Source: an uncultured Litorivicinus sp. | GTDB taxonomy: Bacteria > Pseudomonadota > Gammaproteobacteria > Pseudomonadales > Litorivicinaceae | Direction: 5' to 3' | Assembly: GCA_902558075.1 (NCBI GenBank) | Contig: CACECO010000001.1 | Location: 156,751 to 220,750, forward strand | DNA length: 64,000 nucleotides | In this document: positions 56,010-64,000 of the stretch, piece after piece | How positions within the stretch are numbered: the first letter of the stretch is position 1 | Layout of the letters: each line of letters starts with the position of its first letter | Made by a program: the position numbers and the translations under genes | The notes under the pieces: generated by a model | The model's database searches: none | Told to the model about the DNA's origin: nothing | What the model saw: the letters and a program-made list of their open reading frames with translations, nothing else

Positions 56010-56903
56010 TCAAGCCCAGTGGACCCCAGGTCGATGATTCAACCCTCGATGCAACTCAGCGTCATGAAAACCCTGATATTGATGCGCTTTTTTAGAAAAG
56101 AGGAAGGTTACAACACATCGTAAAGCGATCAAGCATTTTTGCGTTTTGGTGGTAAAGGCGCGACCAGCCCAAATATCAAAGCGACGGTCTGCGATGATCA
56201 AACCGATTTCACGGTAGGTAAGTGTAGCCACGTAAATCGCCAATCGCGCTTGTGTTGGAAGGAAACAGAGGCCAGAAATACCAGACTCATAACGAATCTC
56301 TGCTTCACTGAGAAGATATCCAACCACTTGCCTGACGCTTTCTGTTGTAGAGACATCAGGTGACACAATCTTTTCTGCCGTAATCGACTCAAAAAGATCG
56401 CCAGGTAGATAGACCCGACCATTCAGAGCATCTTCATAGACATCACGACAAATGTTAGTTAATTGCATGGCAACACCCAGATCAATCGCATGATGTCTAG
56501 CAACTGGATCTTTCACACCAAATAGATCGCACATCAACAGTCCGACTGTACCCGCAACCTGATAACAGTATCGTAGAAGTTCTGCTTCACTCTGAATCGC
56601 AACTTTTTGGGTATCAAGCAAAACGCCGTCGGTCAATTCAATCAAAGCATCAAAGCCAATCGATGGCTGAATTGCGAGTGCTTTAGCGACAATCGGGTGC
56701 GAGTGATCTCGATCGAGCAGCGCCTGACGCAAGATCAGTAATTGTGTACGCGCCTGGCTCGCATCACTCGCCGTATCCGCCAGATCATCAATCTCACGAC
56801 AAATCCCATATAGTTCTGCCGCTGACTGCATTTGAGCCGCTGACAGAAAATGACTCGCAAAGTGAAAAGTGGTTCCGTATTTTTTTAATTGTTGTTTGCT
56901 CAT
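56010..56903 (-). CDS. crtB: Phytoene synthase
   Basis: The 297-residue squalene/phytoene synthase joins two GGPP into phytoene. The first Asp-rich motif is REIDDLADTASD, and the second is NICRDVYEDALNGRVYLP. It is 8 bases after crtI in the operon. Confidence 0.95.
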   Translation of the reverse strand: MSKQQLKKYGTTFHFASHFLSAAQMQSAAELYGICREIDDLADTASDASQARTQLLILRQALLDRDHSHPIVAKALAIQPSIGFDALIELTDGVLLDTQKVAIQSEAELLRYCYQVAGTVGLLMCDLFGVKDPVARHHAIDLGVAMQLTNICRDVYEDALNGRVYLPGDLFESITAEKIVSPDVSTTESVRQVVGYLLSEAEIRYESGISGLCFLPTQARLAIYVATLTYREIGLIIADRRFDIWAGRAFTTKTQKCLIALRCVVTFLFSKKAHQYQGFHDAELHRGLNHRPGVHWA

Positions 56904-56911
56904 ACGATTCC

Positions 56912-58405
56912 CTAGACGAAGGCACGCTTCACCATCGTTTCTTTTACCAGTTGTTCGACAACTTTTGCCGACGAAATTACCCCAGGCATCCCGGCACCGG
57001 GGTGTGTCCCCGCACCTGTGAGATAGAGATTGTCGAAGCCTTCGGCCTTGTTATGAAAACGAAACCATGCCGATTGTGTGAACAAGGGTGCGATTGAGAA
57101 TCCGGCTCCTTGATACGATAAATAATCTTCAGCAAAATGATCCGGCGTCATCGAGAATGGAGCCTGTATATGTGCTTTCAAATCAGGCAAAACCGATTGA
57201 TCTAGCGCCTCAATAATGCGGTACCGAAGCTTTGGTTCCTCGACGGCCCAATCAATACAGCCACCCTGGTGTGGCACGGGGGCAAGGACATAGAAACTGT
57301 CATGACCGGTTGGAGCAAACGACGAATCGGTCGCTGTTGGGCGATGTAAATACAACGAAAAATCGTCAGCGAGGACCTGACGATGAAAAATATCATCGAG
57401 TAAATCTTTATAACGTTGGCCCATCCAGATCGTATGGTGGGCCACGTCGCGGTATTGTTTATTCGCACCGAAAAATAAGACGTACAAGCCCATTGAGAGT
57501 TTGCTGTAGTCTCTTTTAAGACGAGTTGTGAATGGGATTTTGTTTTCCGGTAGTAACTCACGGTACAGATACATTGGGTCACCGTTAAAAACGACACAGT
57601 CTGCGGTAACAACTTCACCTGACTCCAGCTTCACTCCAAACACTTTATTTTGAGACGTCAATATTTCAGACACCGTTGTTCCAGTTTGGAAGGTGATTCC
57701 CTGCCGAAGCATTAACTGCTTCAGTTGCTCAACAATTGCGCCGGTACCGCCCATTGCAAAAAAGATCCCGAACGCACGCTCTAGATAGTGGATTAATCCA
57801 TAGATACTCGTGGTATCGAATGGCGACCCACCGACCAATAGTGGCTGGATTGAAAACGCTTGTCTTAATTTATCGTGCGAAAGATGTTTGCATACCATGG
57901 CCCACACTGACCGATCACTGCGAAGTCTTGCTAAATGCGGGATCTGCTTAGCCATGGTCTTGATTTCATGAAATGGCTGATGGGCTAGTTGAGAAAAACC
58001 AATATCAAACATTGCTTTCGAATGCTGGACCAATGACTCGTAACCAGCCTGATCTTTTGGCTCAATTCGACGAATCTCATCCAACGTTTTCTCAAGCGTG
58101 CCACCGTAGTCAAAATGATCTCCGTCGGGGAATATAAATCGGTACCAGGGCGTTAACTCTCTAAACTCGATGTGATCCTCTCGGCGTTCACCGAAGAGCT
58201 CAAACAATTCATCAAACAGAAAAGGTGCAGTGATAACGGTTGGCCCAGCATCATGACGATACCCATCGACTTCAAACGCCTGAGCTCTGCCACCGATCGA
58301 TTCTTGGCGCTCAACGACATGGACATCTAATCCAAGGGCGCGAAGGCGCAAGGCAGTCGCAATACCGCCAAAACCTGCGCCAACGACCAGCGCACTCTTC
58401 GTCAC
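56912..58405 (-). CDS. crtI: Phytoene desaturase (lycopene-forming type)
   Basis: The 497-residue FAD enzyme desaturates phytoene in four steps to lycopene. It has the dinucleotide motif ALVVGAGFGGIATALRL, ERQESIGGRAQAFEVDGYRHD and the C-terminal signature NLYLTGAGTHPGAGMPGVI. Its ATG overlaps the crtE stop (ATGA). Confidence 0.96.
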   Translation of the reverse strand: MTKSALVVGAGFGGIATALRLRALGLDVHVVERQESIGGRAQAFEVDGYRHDAGPTVITAPFLFDELFELFGERREDHIEFRELTPWYRFIFPDGDHFDYGGTLEKTLDEIRRIEPKDQAGYESLVQHSKAMFDIGFSQLAHQPFHEIKTMAKQIPHLARLRSDRSVWAMVCKHLSHDKLRQAFSIQPLLVGGSPFDTTSIYGLIHYLERAFGIFFAMGGTGAIVEQLKQLMLRQGITFQTGTTVSEILTSQNKVFGVKLESGEVVTADCVVFNGDPMYLYRELLPENKIPFTTRLKRDYSKLSMGLYVLFFGANKQYRDVAHHTIWMGQRYKDLLDDIFHRQVLADDFSLYLHRPTATDSSFAPTGHDSFYVLAPVPHQGGCIDWAVEEPKLRYRIIEALDQSVLPDLKAHIQAPFSMTPDHFAEDYLSYQGAGFSIAPLFTQSAWFRFHNKAEGFDNLYLTGAGTHPGAGMPGVISSAKVVEQLVKETMVKRAFV

Positions 58406-59292
58406 GCAGCAACCTGGAAAGTGGGATATTTCTGATGCAGCGCTTGAATCAGCACCTCAAAGGCCTCGATACAAAACGGCGGCAATGTTCGTACCCGCTG
58501 TCTCGCATTTTCAAGATGCCAGTCAAAACGCTCTCTCAGAGCAACCTCTGGATCTGAGCCATCGGTGAGGTTGTCAGCTAGTACCCAGTAGCCATTGAGT
58601 CTCTGATTAAAATCTTCAGCTTGGTCCGAGAGGTCGTCAGCCAGTTGGTAGGCAACCCCAATCGACGATGCACCCGCGAGTACCTGCAATACATCTTCGT
58701 CAGATCCATCAGCAATCGCGAGCACCATCGCGATTGGTAGGCCCAATAAAGGACCGCTTTTGTGTCGTACGATCTGCTCGTAATCGTCAAATGAAATACG
58801 TGATTCCGGGGTCCACTGACAATCAATGGTTTGACCAGCGGCCATCACACTGATGCCACGTGAGAGCATCGTCACCAGCCGGGGCAAATGATGAATATGA
58901 TGCGGTGGTAACTGCGCGAGTTCCTCAAACGCAGCGCCTATCAAGTCATCGCCCAGGCAAATCGCAGACGACTTCCCAGCGACGGTCCAGACGGCCGCTT
59001 GTCCACGTCGAATCGAATCCTCATCCTGAACATCGTCATGGATCAACGATGCCTGATGCAACAGCTCAACTGAAGTCGCGATCGATAACCGCGCGGCTTT
59101 TTCTAACGACTGTGAATAGCCAGCCGCAAGTGCGAGTACCGCACGGGTCCGTGAGCCACCAGACGCCAAGTGATCTTTAAACAATTGATTGAGACTAATT
59201 TCGTCTTTGACGGGCTTCGATCCATATTTCCGAAGATTATGTTCAAGTTCAATGAGATCATTCTCTAACAGGCCGAAGTCAAACGCTTCCAT
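58402..59292 (-). CDS. crtE: Geranylgeranyl diphosphate synthase
   Basis: The 296-residue trans-prenyltransferase makes GGPP. The first Asp-rich motif is SLIHDDVQDEDSIRRGQ and the second QLADDLSDQAED. The ATG at 59292 has GAGG 7 bases before it and gives MEAFDFGLLE; the open frame reaches 59352, where the terminator region starts. It is the first carotenoid gene after the proteorhodopsin terminator. Confidence 0.93.
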   Translation of the reverse strand: MEAFDFGLLENDLIELEHNLRKYGSKPVKDEISLNQLFKDHLASGGSRTRAVLALAAGYSQSLEKAARLSIATSVELLHQASLIHDDVQDEDSIRRGQAAVWTVAGKSSAICLGDDLIGAAFEELAQLPPHHIHHLPRLVTMLSRGISVMAAGQTIDCQWTPESRISFDDYEQIVRHKSGPLLGLPIAMVLAIADGSDEDVLQVLAGASSIGVAYQLADDLSDQAEDFNQRLNGYWVLADNLTDGSDPEVALRERFDWHLENARQRVRTLPPFCIEAFEVLIQALHQKYPTFQVAA

Positions 59293-59374
59293 GATAATAC
59301 CTCGCGTCAGTCCATCCTTAGTTATTTTTATCATTCCGTTTTCAATACGCACGATTCATCGAAAGAACGTATTG

Positions 59375-59400
59375 AAAACGGGGTCTCTGAAGAGACCCCG
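59375..59400 (-). terminator. Intrinsic terminator between proteorhodopsin and crtE
   Basis: Minus strand: CGGGGTCTCT and AGAGACCCCG form a 10-bp perfect stem, followed by TTTT. It lies 12 bases after the proteorhodopsin stop, so most transcripts should end here and a minority continue into crtE. Confidence 0.85.
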
Positions 59401-59412
59401 ATTGTCCCGCTT

Positions 59413-60216
59413 TTAAGCTGCAGCAGGATTTAAGTTTTTGTTGTCTGATGTTGCGGCGTACCAAACTAACAAGCAAAACGCCAACTTGTTGACGATGTCA
59501 GCGAGGTTATACACAACGTTCAACGCCTGACTTGCTGCTGCCGTAGTTGCACCAGCGTCGTCAACCATCACGAAGTAACCGAGGACGTAACCTAGAGGAT
59601 AAATAGCCCAACCAATAGTGACCACTAAGCGCATATTTCCAAATGCACTCTGGATTGCAGCTGAGGCTTGTCCCGCCTGTTTTCCGGCGTCGCCAGCAAA
59701 AATTTCATACAGAATGTAGAACCATCCCAGAATTCCTATGACAAATCCGACTGTAGCGTCGATATAACCAGCTTCGCCCATAAAACCAGCAACCAACATG
59801 ATCATTGTGCCGATCAATAGTCTCCAGAACATTCCAGCTGACGCCAAACCGATGGCGGCAAGTATCAGATAGAACTCAATCATCTGAAGTGGAACGGTCA
59901 ACAACCAATCGATATAGCGGTAAACGGTTGGCGTTTCGCCCGTAGCGACCCACACATCGCGCATGTAAAAATAGTGCACGGCTGCGATGAAGCAAACCAA
60001 TGCTCCAACAACCAAGGATGTTTTCCATTTACCTTCTACGTTTTGAACTTCCCATAAGAAGAAGATCGTAGCGGAAAGCATCGCCATGGAAATTAACCAG
60101 AACGATATTCCTACGAAATCGTCTGACGCGAGGTTGGCCGTGGCAAACGCTGATGATGGCAGCGCTGTCAGCAGACCTACGGGGACTAAGCCCTTTAAAA
60201 GTTTTGTAAATGTCAT
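59413..60216 (-). CDS. Proteorhodopsin, predicted blue-absorbing proton pump
   Basis: The 267-residue protein has a signal peptide (VPVGLLTALPSSAFA) and seven helices. Key residues of the proton pump are present: H81 (HYFYMRDVW), D103 and T107 (RYIDWLLTVP), E114 (IEFYLIL), and the retinal Lys K244 (IVNKLAFCLLVWY), so the pump motif is DTE. Q111 sits at the place of residue 105 of the reference protein, where Gln gives blue and Leu green absorption. The ATG at 60216 follows TGAGGAGG; the open frame reaches 60243. It heads the retinal operon and is followed by a terminator. Confidence 0.97.
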   Translation of the reverse strand: MTFTKLLKGLVPVGLLTALPSSAFATANLASDDFVGISFWLISMAMLSATIFFLWEVQNVEGKWKTSLVVGALVCFIAAVHYFYMRDVWVATGETPTVYRYIDWLLTVPLQMIEFYLILAAIGLASAGMFWRLLIGTMIMLVAGFMGEAGYIDATVGFVIGILGWFYILYEIFAGDAGKQAGQASAAIQSAFGNMRLVVTIGWAIYPLGYVLGYFVMVDDAGATTAAASQALNVVYNLADIVNKLAFCLLVWYAATSDNKNLNPAAA

Positions 60217-60290
60217 GTCTTGCCTCCTCAGGCACTGGAACAAATGTTATATCTTTTGATAATCCCATCCTTGTGACAAACCTAAACGCA

Positions 60291-60307
60291 AAAACGGAGC
60301 CAGCTCC
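60291..60307 (-). promoter_or_regulatory. Hairpin in the proteorhodopsin leader
   Basis: On the minus strand GGAGC-TG-GCTCC is followed by GTTTTTG, so a small terminator-like hairpin lies 75 bases before the proteorhodopsin ATG, within the leader. It may attenuate or stabilise the transcript. Confidence 0.35.
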
Positions 60308-60869
60308 ATCCTTGTTATTCAGGCGAGCCGTACTCCGTAACGACAGCCGAAAGTGAAGCATAAAATTGAAATAATGACAAATATTTGACATCGAATAGAT
60401 AAAAATTAGACGTACTTATCTGTCATTCGTTGCTACACCATCAAAAAAACGCACTGAGTAAAACACCGCACGAACACAAACTTAGGATACCTATTTCCTA
60501 TAAAAACTAATTAATTCAATAAGTTAAGGTATTTTAAAGCTTATCAGATGGATCCGCACACCGAGCATTTCTCTCGCTTTCTTACGGGAACCGCAATCCA
60601 CTGCGACTCTCGCGCATCGTAGAGGAGCATGCGTCCCGACAAGCGACTTTCTTCTTTAAAGAAATTGGGTATCACATGCAAAGATGTAAGCTATCACGAC
60701 CATTTCGAACAATCCTAAAATCGAAACGTGTAATTCAGAGATCGTTCCTAAATCACCAAATCTCAATTTTTAATCTCACCGATGTTGGCGTACCTTCGTC
60801 AGAATAATTATCATCAAATGTATTAATAATTCACCTGGCTCAGCCAAACAGGATCATCCGGCAGGAAAA
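60308..60869. other. Divergent promoter region between proteorhodopsin and the ABC transporter
   Basis: No gene is seen in this 560-base stretch. It must contain the start sites for the proteorhodopsin operon (minus) and the ABC pair (plus). An A+T-rich segment around 60805-60832 loosely resembles a Fur box but is too weak to call. Confidence 0.5.
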
Positions 60870-61577
60870 ATGAAATTTTCAATCAAAAATCTGAGCCATA
60901 CGTACGCTGGAAAAGTTCACGCGCTGACCGACCTCTCACTTGAATTACAGTCCAATTCAGTGACGGCATTGCTAGGCCCAAATGGCGCTGGAAAAAGTAC
61001 ACTATTCAAAATCCTCGCAGGGCTAATCCACCCAACCTCAGGACAAATCGAAATCAACGGCAAATTGTGGGATCGTGAAGATGCAAAGCCTCTCGGTCAT
61101 ATTGGGTTCGTCTTTCAAGATCCTACCGTTGATCCGATGCGGAGTGGGCAAGCGAATCTTATCTATGCAGCGCAGCTTCAGGGATTAACTACTCACCGGT
61201 TTGCTCCGCGGATTGACGAGTTAGTTAACGCGTTTCAGATGAGTGAATTTATTAGACGACCCGTAGGATCTTTGAGTGGAGGACAGCGACGACGCTTGGA
61301 AATCGCGAGAGCCTTGATTCACCGACCTAGTTGGCTATTCCTAGATGAACCGTCCACCGGTCTTGACATAGATAATCGCCTCCGACTCTCAGAACATCTC
61401 CATGGATTAACTAAGTCAGGGGAATGCGGGGTGCTGTGGTGTACACACATACCCGACGAACTTCGGCCCGAAGATAATGTGGTCATCATGAAAAAGGGAC
61501 AAAAAGTATTCGCAGGTTCATTCGGGTCGATCGATGAGTTGATGGGGCGCTACAACGAGCTGGTGAGCGCGTCATGA
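60870..61577 (+). CDS. ABC transporter ATPase, ABC-2 type (PQQ-alcohol-system-like)
   Basis: The 235-residue ATPase has Walker A GPNGAGKSTLF, signature SLSGGQRRRLEIARAL, Walker B SWLFLDEPSTGLD and the H-loop WCTHIP. It pairs with the permease whose ATG overlaps its stop (ATGA). This ATPase/permease type is often found near PQQ-dependent alcohol oxidation genes; the substrate is not known. Confidence 0.9.
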   Translation: MKFSIKNLSHTYAGKVHALTDLSLELQSNSVTALLGPNGAGKSTLFKILAGLIHPTSGQIEINGKLWDREDAKPLGHIGFVFQDPTVDPMRSGQANLIYAAQLQGLTTHRFAPRIDELVNAFQMSEFIRRPVGSLSGGQRRRLEIARALIHRPSWLFLDEPSTGLDIDNRLRLSEHLHGLTKSGECGVLWCTHIPDELRPEDNVVIMKKGQKVFAGSFGSIDELMGRYNELVSAS

Positions 61578-62353
61578 AACGCAGCATAACAGCCCCAGTG
61601 ATGGCAATCTTTCATCGAGAATTCGATCGTTTCGTTAAACAAAAAGCACGGTGTGTCTCAGCAATCGTGCGTCCGCTTCTCTGGCTTGTCGTTTTTGCAG
61701 CCGGCTTCCGAAGCGTGTTAGGGATTGCTATCCAGCCACCTTACGAGACTTACATCACCTATGATCTTTACGTTATACCGGGCCTAATAGGTATGATTGC
61801 ACTGTTTAACGGCATGCAATCCTCGCTTAGCATGGTATACGACCGCGAGACTGGTAGCATGAAGCTGTTGATGACCGCGCCAATCAGTCGACGATCGCTC
61901 CTGATCTACAAGCTTCTCTCGACAGCGACTATCTCTTCATTCCAAGCCTATATTTTTATAGGAATCACTATTTTATACGGAGTTGAACTCCCTTGGATCG
62001 GCCTATTCAGGAGCCTTCCCGCAATTTTTATGGCATCTTACTTCATTGCCTTGGTCGGGCTGATCTTGGCCAGCCAAGTTAAAGAACTTGAGAACTTCGC
62101 AGGCATCATGAATTTCGTTATTTTCCCCGCATTCTTTCTCTCCAGCGCGCTTTACCCTTTGTGGCAAATTCAGGAAACTAGCGAAATTGTTTATCAATTA
62201 GCCGTTCTAAACCCATTCACTTATGTGGTTGAGTCTATCCGCTTCGGAATGCACGACACACCACTTACCGCAGCAACAGCTGTATTATGTATCGCGAGCG
62301 TTGGCTTATCGACCATAGTCCATAAGTTATTTACATTCGGACAAACGCGTTAA
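61574..62353 (+). CDS. ABC-2 type transporter permease
   Basis: The 259-residue permease has six helices in the ABC-2 pattern: MYDRETGSMKLLMTAPISRR-like coupling region (here after SMV), EL-ENFAGIMNFVIFPAFFLSSALYP and the final ALNPFTYV-like LNPFTYVVESIRF. It is translated with the ATPase. It resembles permeases linked to PQQ alcohol degradation clusters, which fits the nearby sugar dehydrogenase and cytochrome c. Confidence 0.9.
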   Translation: MKRSITAPVMAIFHREFDRFVKQKARCVSAIVRPLLWLVVFAAGFRSVLGIAIQPPYETYITYDLYVIPGLIGMIALFNGMQSSLSMVYDRETGSMKLLMTAPISRRSLLIYKLLSTATISSFQAYIFIGITILYGVELPWIGLFRSLPAIFMASYFIALVGLILASQVKELENFAGIMNFVIFPAFFLSSALYPLWQIQETSEIVYQLAVLNPFTYVVESIRFGMHDTPLTAATAVLCIASVGLSTIVHKLFTFGQTR

Positions 62354-62493
62354 TGCAACCATCATCAATTGCCGAAGACAAGGCGCTGCTATAAACGTTG
62401 TAACTGAACTTAGCCCCAACTTGTTACGTTAAGACCAAGTCGACACTCGGGCACATCTTTTAAACAAACGGACCGGCATCAAAAAAATCATTC

Positions 62494-62853
62494 CTAACTT
62501 GTTTGGCAGTTCGACTCCGTTGCCAGGGCATACACCACGCCTGAAACGGCTGAGTATTGATGCACATCCGGCTGGATCTCAAGGATACTCAGAACTACAC
62601 TGGTCAGGTTCTGACTGTTCCATTCCGATGGCAGACAAACCGGCTTGCCGTGGACGAGAAAAGCGTACGGCTGAGCCTTGAGGCGCTCGCGTGTTTGGTG
62701 ACGAGCACCCTCGACAACGCCCATCACAAAAGCAATACACGGATCCATGTCTTGACGACACTCAGTAAGAAACTGGCCGACTGTGATAAATCCCTGTGCA
62801 AAACCAACGGCAGAAAAACCACTCAGTAACAAGCATGCGATCAGGCTTCTCAT
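62494..62853 (-). CDS. Rap1a/Tai-like small exported protein
   Basis: The 119-residue protein has a signal peptide (LIACLLLSGFSAVGFA) and the Rap1a/Tai-type pattern: FLTECRQDMDPCIAFVMGVVEG with two Cys, then KPVCLPSEW and a final Cys. The fold is best known from immunity proteins for type VI effectors, but many members, as here, lie far from such systems. It overlaps the cytochrome gene stop (TAATG). Confidence 0.75.
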   Translation of the reverse strand: MRSLIACLLLSGFSAVGFAQGFITVGQFLTECRQDMDPCIAFVMGVVEGARHQTRERLKAQPYAFLVHGKPVCLPSEWNSQNLTSVVLSILEIQPDVHQYSAVSGVVYALATESNCQTS

Positions 62854-63173
62854 TAAATCTCAGGAACCTTTACGGTCACCTCAAAAGAAGAATACCAGGC
62901 AGCCAAATCCTTGATCTGTGATTTACTGAGCCCCTGAGCCATAAGACTCATCCGGCGATCTTGCCGCGCCCCCTTCTTGTAGTCAACCAAAGCCTTTTCT
63001 ATATATAAAGAACTGAGGCCTGCCAAGTTCGGTGTCTCAGGATCTCTCGACAACCCATCTTTTCCATGGCATGCCGAGCACTGCGCGGAAAGCGCTTTTC
63101 CGTTGGCCATATCGGCAGCGTAAGACATGGAACTCAAACAAAAAATCAAACAAGTTACTACCAACCTATACAC
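62853..63173 (-). CDS. Exported c-type cytochrome
   Basis: The 106-residue protein has a signal peptide (RLVVTCLIFCLSSMSYA), one heme c site CSACHGKDG, and a Met ligand in RRMSLMAQGL. The GTG at 63173 has GGAG 8 bases upstream; GTG at 63182 and TTG at 63179 are alternatives. It is separated from the sugar dehydrogenase by a terminator and probably accepts electrons from a periplasmic dehydrogenase. Confidence 0.9.
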   Translation of the reverse strand: MYRLVVTCLIFCLSSMSYAADMANGKALSAQCSACHGKDGLSRDPETPNLAGLSSLYIEKALVDYKKGARQDRRMSLMAQGLSKSQIKDLAAWYSSFEVTVKVPEI

Positions 63174-63191
63174 GATCAACACTCCATAACG

Positions 63192-63216
63192 AAAAAAACC
63201 CCGGCAAATGCCGGGG
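63192..63216 (-). terminator. Intrinsic terminator after the sugar dehydrogenase gene
   Basis: Minus strand: CCCCGGCA-TT-TGCCGGGG (8-bp perfect stem, two-base loop) followed by seven T. It lies 15 bases after the dehydrogenase stop. Confidence 0.92.
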
Positions 63217-63230
63217 TCTTCTTTCTATGG

Positions 63231-64000
63231 TTAACCACCGACGTATGAGATCTTGTAGATCGCACCCGCGTAGTCATCCGAGACGAGCATCGAGCCGTCT
63301 TTCAGCATAACGACCGACATTGGACGTCCGTCGTATTCCTTGTTTTCATTTAACCAACCCTCGGCAAATGGCTCCATTTTTGCGTTCCCTTCATCATCGA
63401 TGAACGTCACCATTATACGAGCGCCACAGGGCTCAGTCCTATTCCATGAACCGTGTTGTGTTGAGAAAATCGCATTCTTGTACTTAGCTGGGAACTGGTT
63501 CCCTGTATAGAATGCCATGCCTAGGTCAGCACAGTGTGCCGTCGTCTCTACAGCTGGAAAAACTACGCCCTCCGGAGGTGTCTCGTTTTCATAGTCTGCA
63601 TTCATGACCGTTCCACCACCATACCAAGGATTTCCAAAATGTTGCCCTGCGGCTGTTTGACGATTTAGCTCCCCTGGTGGGATATCATCACCCATTCCGT
63701 CGGTCTGGTTATCAGTCCACCACAGTTCTCCAGTAACAGGATGGAAATCTTGGCCGACCGAGTTACGTACTCCGTAAGTATAGACCTCACGGTTCTTACC
63801 ATCCCGATCCATTCTGATAATGCCGCCTATACCAGTTTTTGTGTACAAATCGATCTTATCTTTTGGAACGACGTTGTAGGGTTGGCCCAGTGATACGTAC
63901 AACTTGTTATCAGGGCCAATGTCCACGACTCTGGCTGAGTGGTTATAACTTTCTTCTCCTTCTGGAATGAGTTCCCCCAACGGAACCACGTCTTCCGCAA
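63231..64000 (-). CDS. PQQ-dependent sugar (sorbosone-type) dehydrogenase, C-terminal part
   Basis: The frame runs off the right edge; 256 codons are visible. The sequence is a six-bladed beta-propeller of the soluble glucose/sorbosone dehydrogenase family: NHSARVVDIGPDNKLYVSLG, GGIIRMDRDGKNREVYTYGV, RNSVGQDFHPVTGELWWTDN, HGSWNRTEPCG and the closing VSDDYAGAIYKI. The enzyme oxidises sugars in the periplasm with PQQ; the true substrate is uncertain. A cytochrome c gene follows on the same strand. Confidence 0.9.
   Translation of the reverse strand, partial: AEDVVPLGELIPEGEESYNHSARVVDIGPDNKLYVSLGQPYNVVPKDKIDLYTKTGIGGIIRMDRDGKNREVYTYGVRNSVGQDFHPVTGELWWTDNQTDGMGDDIPPGELNRQTAAGQHFGNPWYGGGTVMNADYENETPPEGVVFPAVETTAHCADLGMAFYTGNQFPAKYKNAIFSTQHGSWNRTEPCGARIMVTFIDDEGNAKMEPFAEGWLNENKEYDGRPMSVVMLKDGSMLVSDDYAGAIYKISYVGG

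Noticed and set aside
60630..60716. 28-codon frame after GAGGAG in the proteorhodopsin/ABC divergent region
   Set aside because: The GAGGAG is too close to the ATG and the peptide shows no feature.
60805..60832. Fur-box-like A+T-rich segment before the ABC pair
   Set aside because: Only a partial match to the 19-base palindrome; A+T-rich DNA gives such matches by chance.

Overview
This window looks like part of a marine, proteobacterial (gammaproteobacterial) chromosome. The tmRNA tag ANDENYALAA, the fur/bamE/rnfH/ratA/smpB block, the grpE-dnaK-dnaJ-dapB-carAB-greA run and the HexR, RadA, Rep and NagZ genes all fit that class. A complete proteorhodopsin plus retinal-synthesis operon points to a light-using surface-ocean heterotroph. 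An Oceanospirillales-type or Litoricola-type lineage is a guess only; the genus cannot be read from the sequence.

Layout. 1-16.4 kb is dense core DNA: ftsH (cut by the window edge), rlmE, yhbY, greA, carB, carA, dapB, dnaJ, dnaK, grpE, recN, a bicarbonate-permease-like gene coupled to fur, bamE, rnfH, ratA, smpB, a LysE-type exporter and tmRNA. 16.4-25.3 kb is an accessory island starting at the tmRNA 3' end. It is visibly more A+T-rich and mostly holds genes I cannot name: Sel1 and MORN-type repeat proteins, a compact single-subunit polymerase-like protein, tandem paralogous membrane proteins, a TerB-like protein, a tyrosine-recombinase remnant and an FkbM methyltransferase. It also carries a diverged two-copy non-coding repeat.

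25.4-48.4 kb returns to core functions: malate synthase G, a two-domain thioredoxin-like protein, a TPP riboswitch over a ThiY-type binding protein coupled to an AEC permease, glycerate 2-kinase, small heat-shock protein, an RND efflux pair, pdxH, radA, hexR, a TlpA-like thioredoxin facing dsbD, an SOS-boxed imuA-imuB pair, rep, nagZ and a cytochrome c. 48.4-50.0 kb is a sparse stretch with tiny membrane peptides between a broken 5' half of a tRNA-Arg and the intact tRNA-Arg(CCG). 50.0-52.3 kb carries an aldehyde dehydrogenase and its DUF779 partner, each with an intrinsic terminator hairpin directly in front of its ribosome-binding site; the first also has a candidate structured leader.

53.1-60.2 kb (minus strand) is the photosystem operon: proteorhodopsin (Q at the tuning site, so predicted blue-absorbing), crtE, crtI, crtB, crtY, blh and a type 2 IPP isomerase, followed by an apparently broken eighth reading frame. 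The carotenoid genes make beta-carotene from IPP/DMAPP, Blh cleaves it to retinal, and retinal binds the opsin. 60.9-64 kb holds an ABC-2 transporter of the kind found beside PQQ-dependent alcohol oxidation, a Rap1a-like small protein, a cytochrome c and a PQQ-type sugar dehydrogenase cut by the window end.

The items I would look at first are the polymerase-like gene in the tmRNA island, the structured leader before the aldehyde dehydrogenase, the TPP-controlled ThiY/AEC pair, and the tiny coupled membrane peptides beside the tRNA-Arg fragment.
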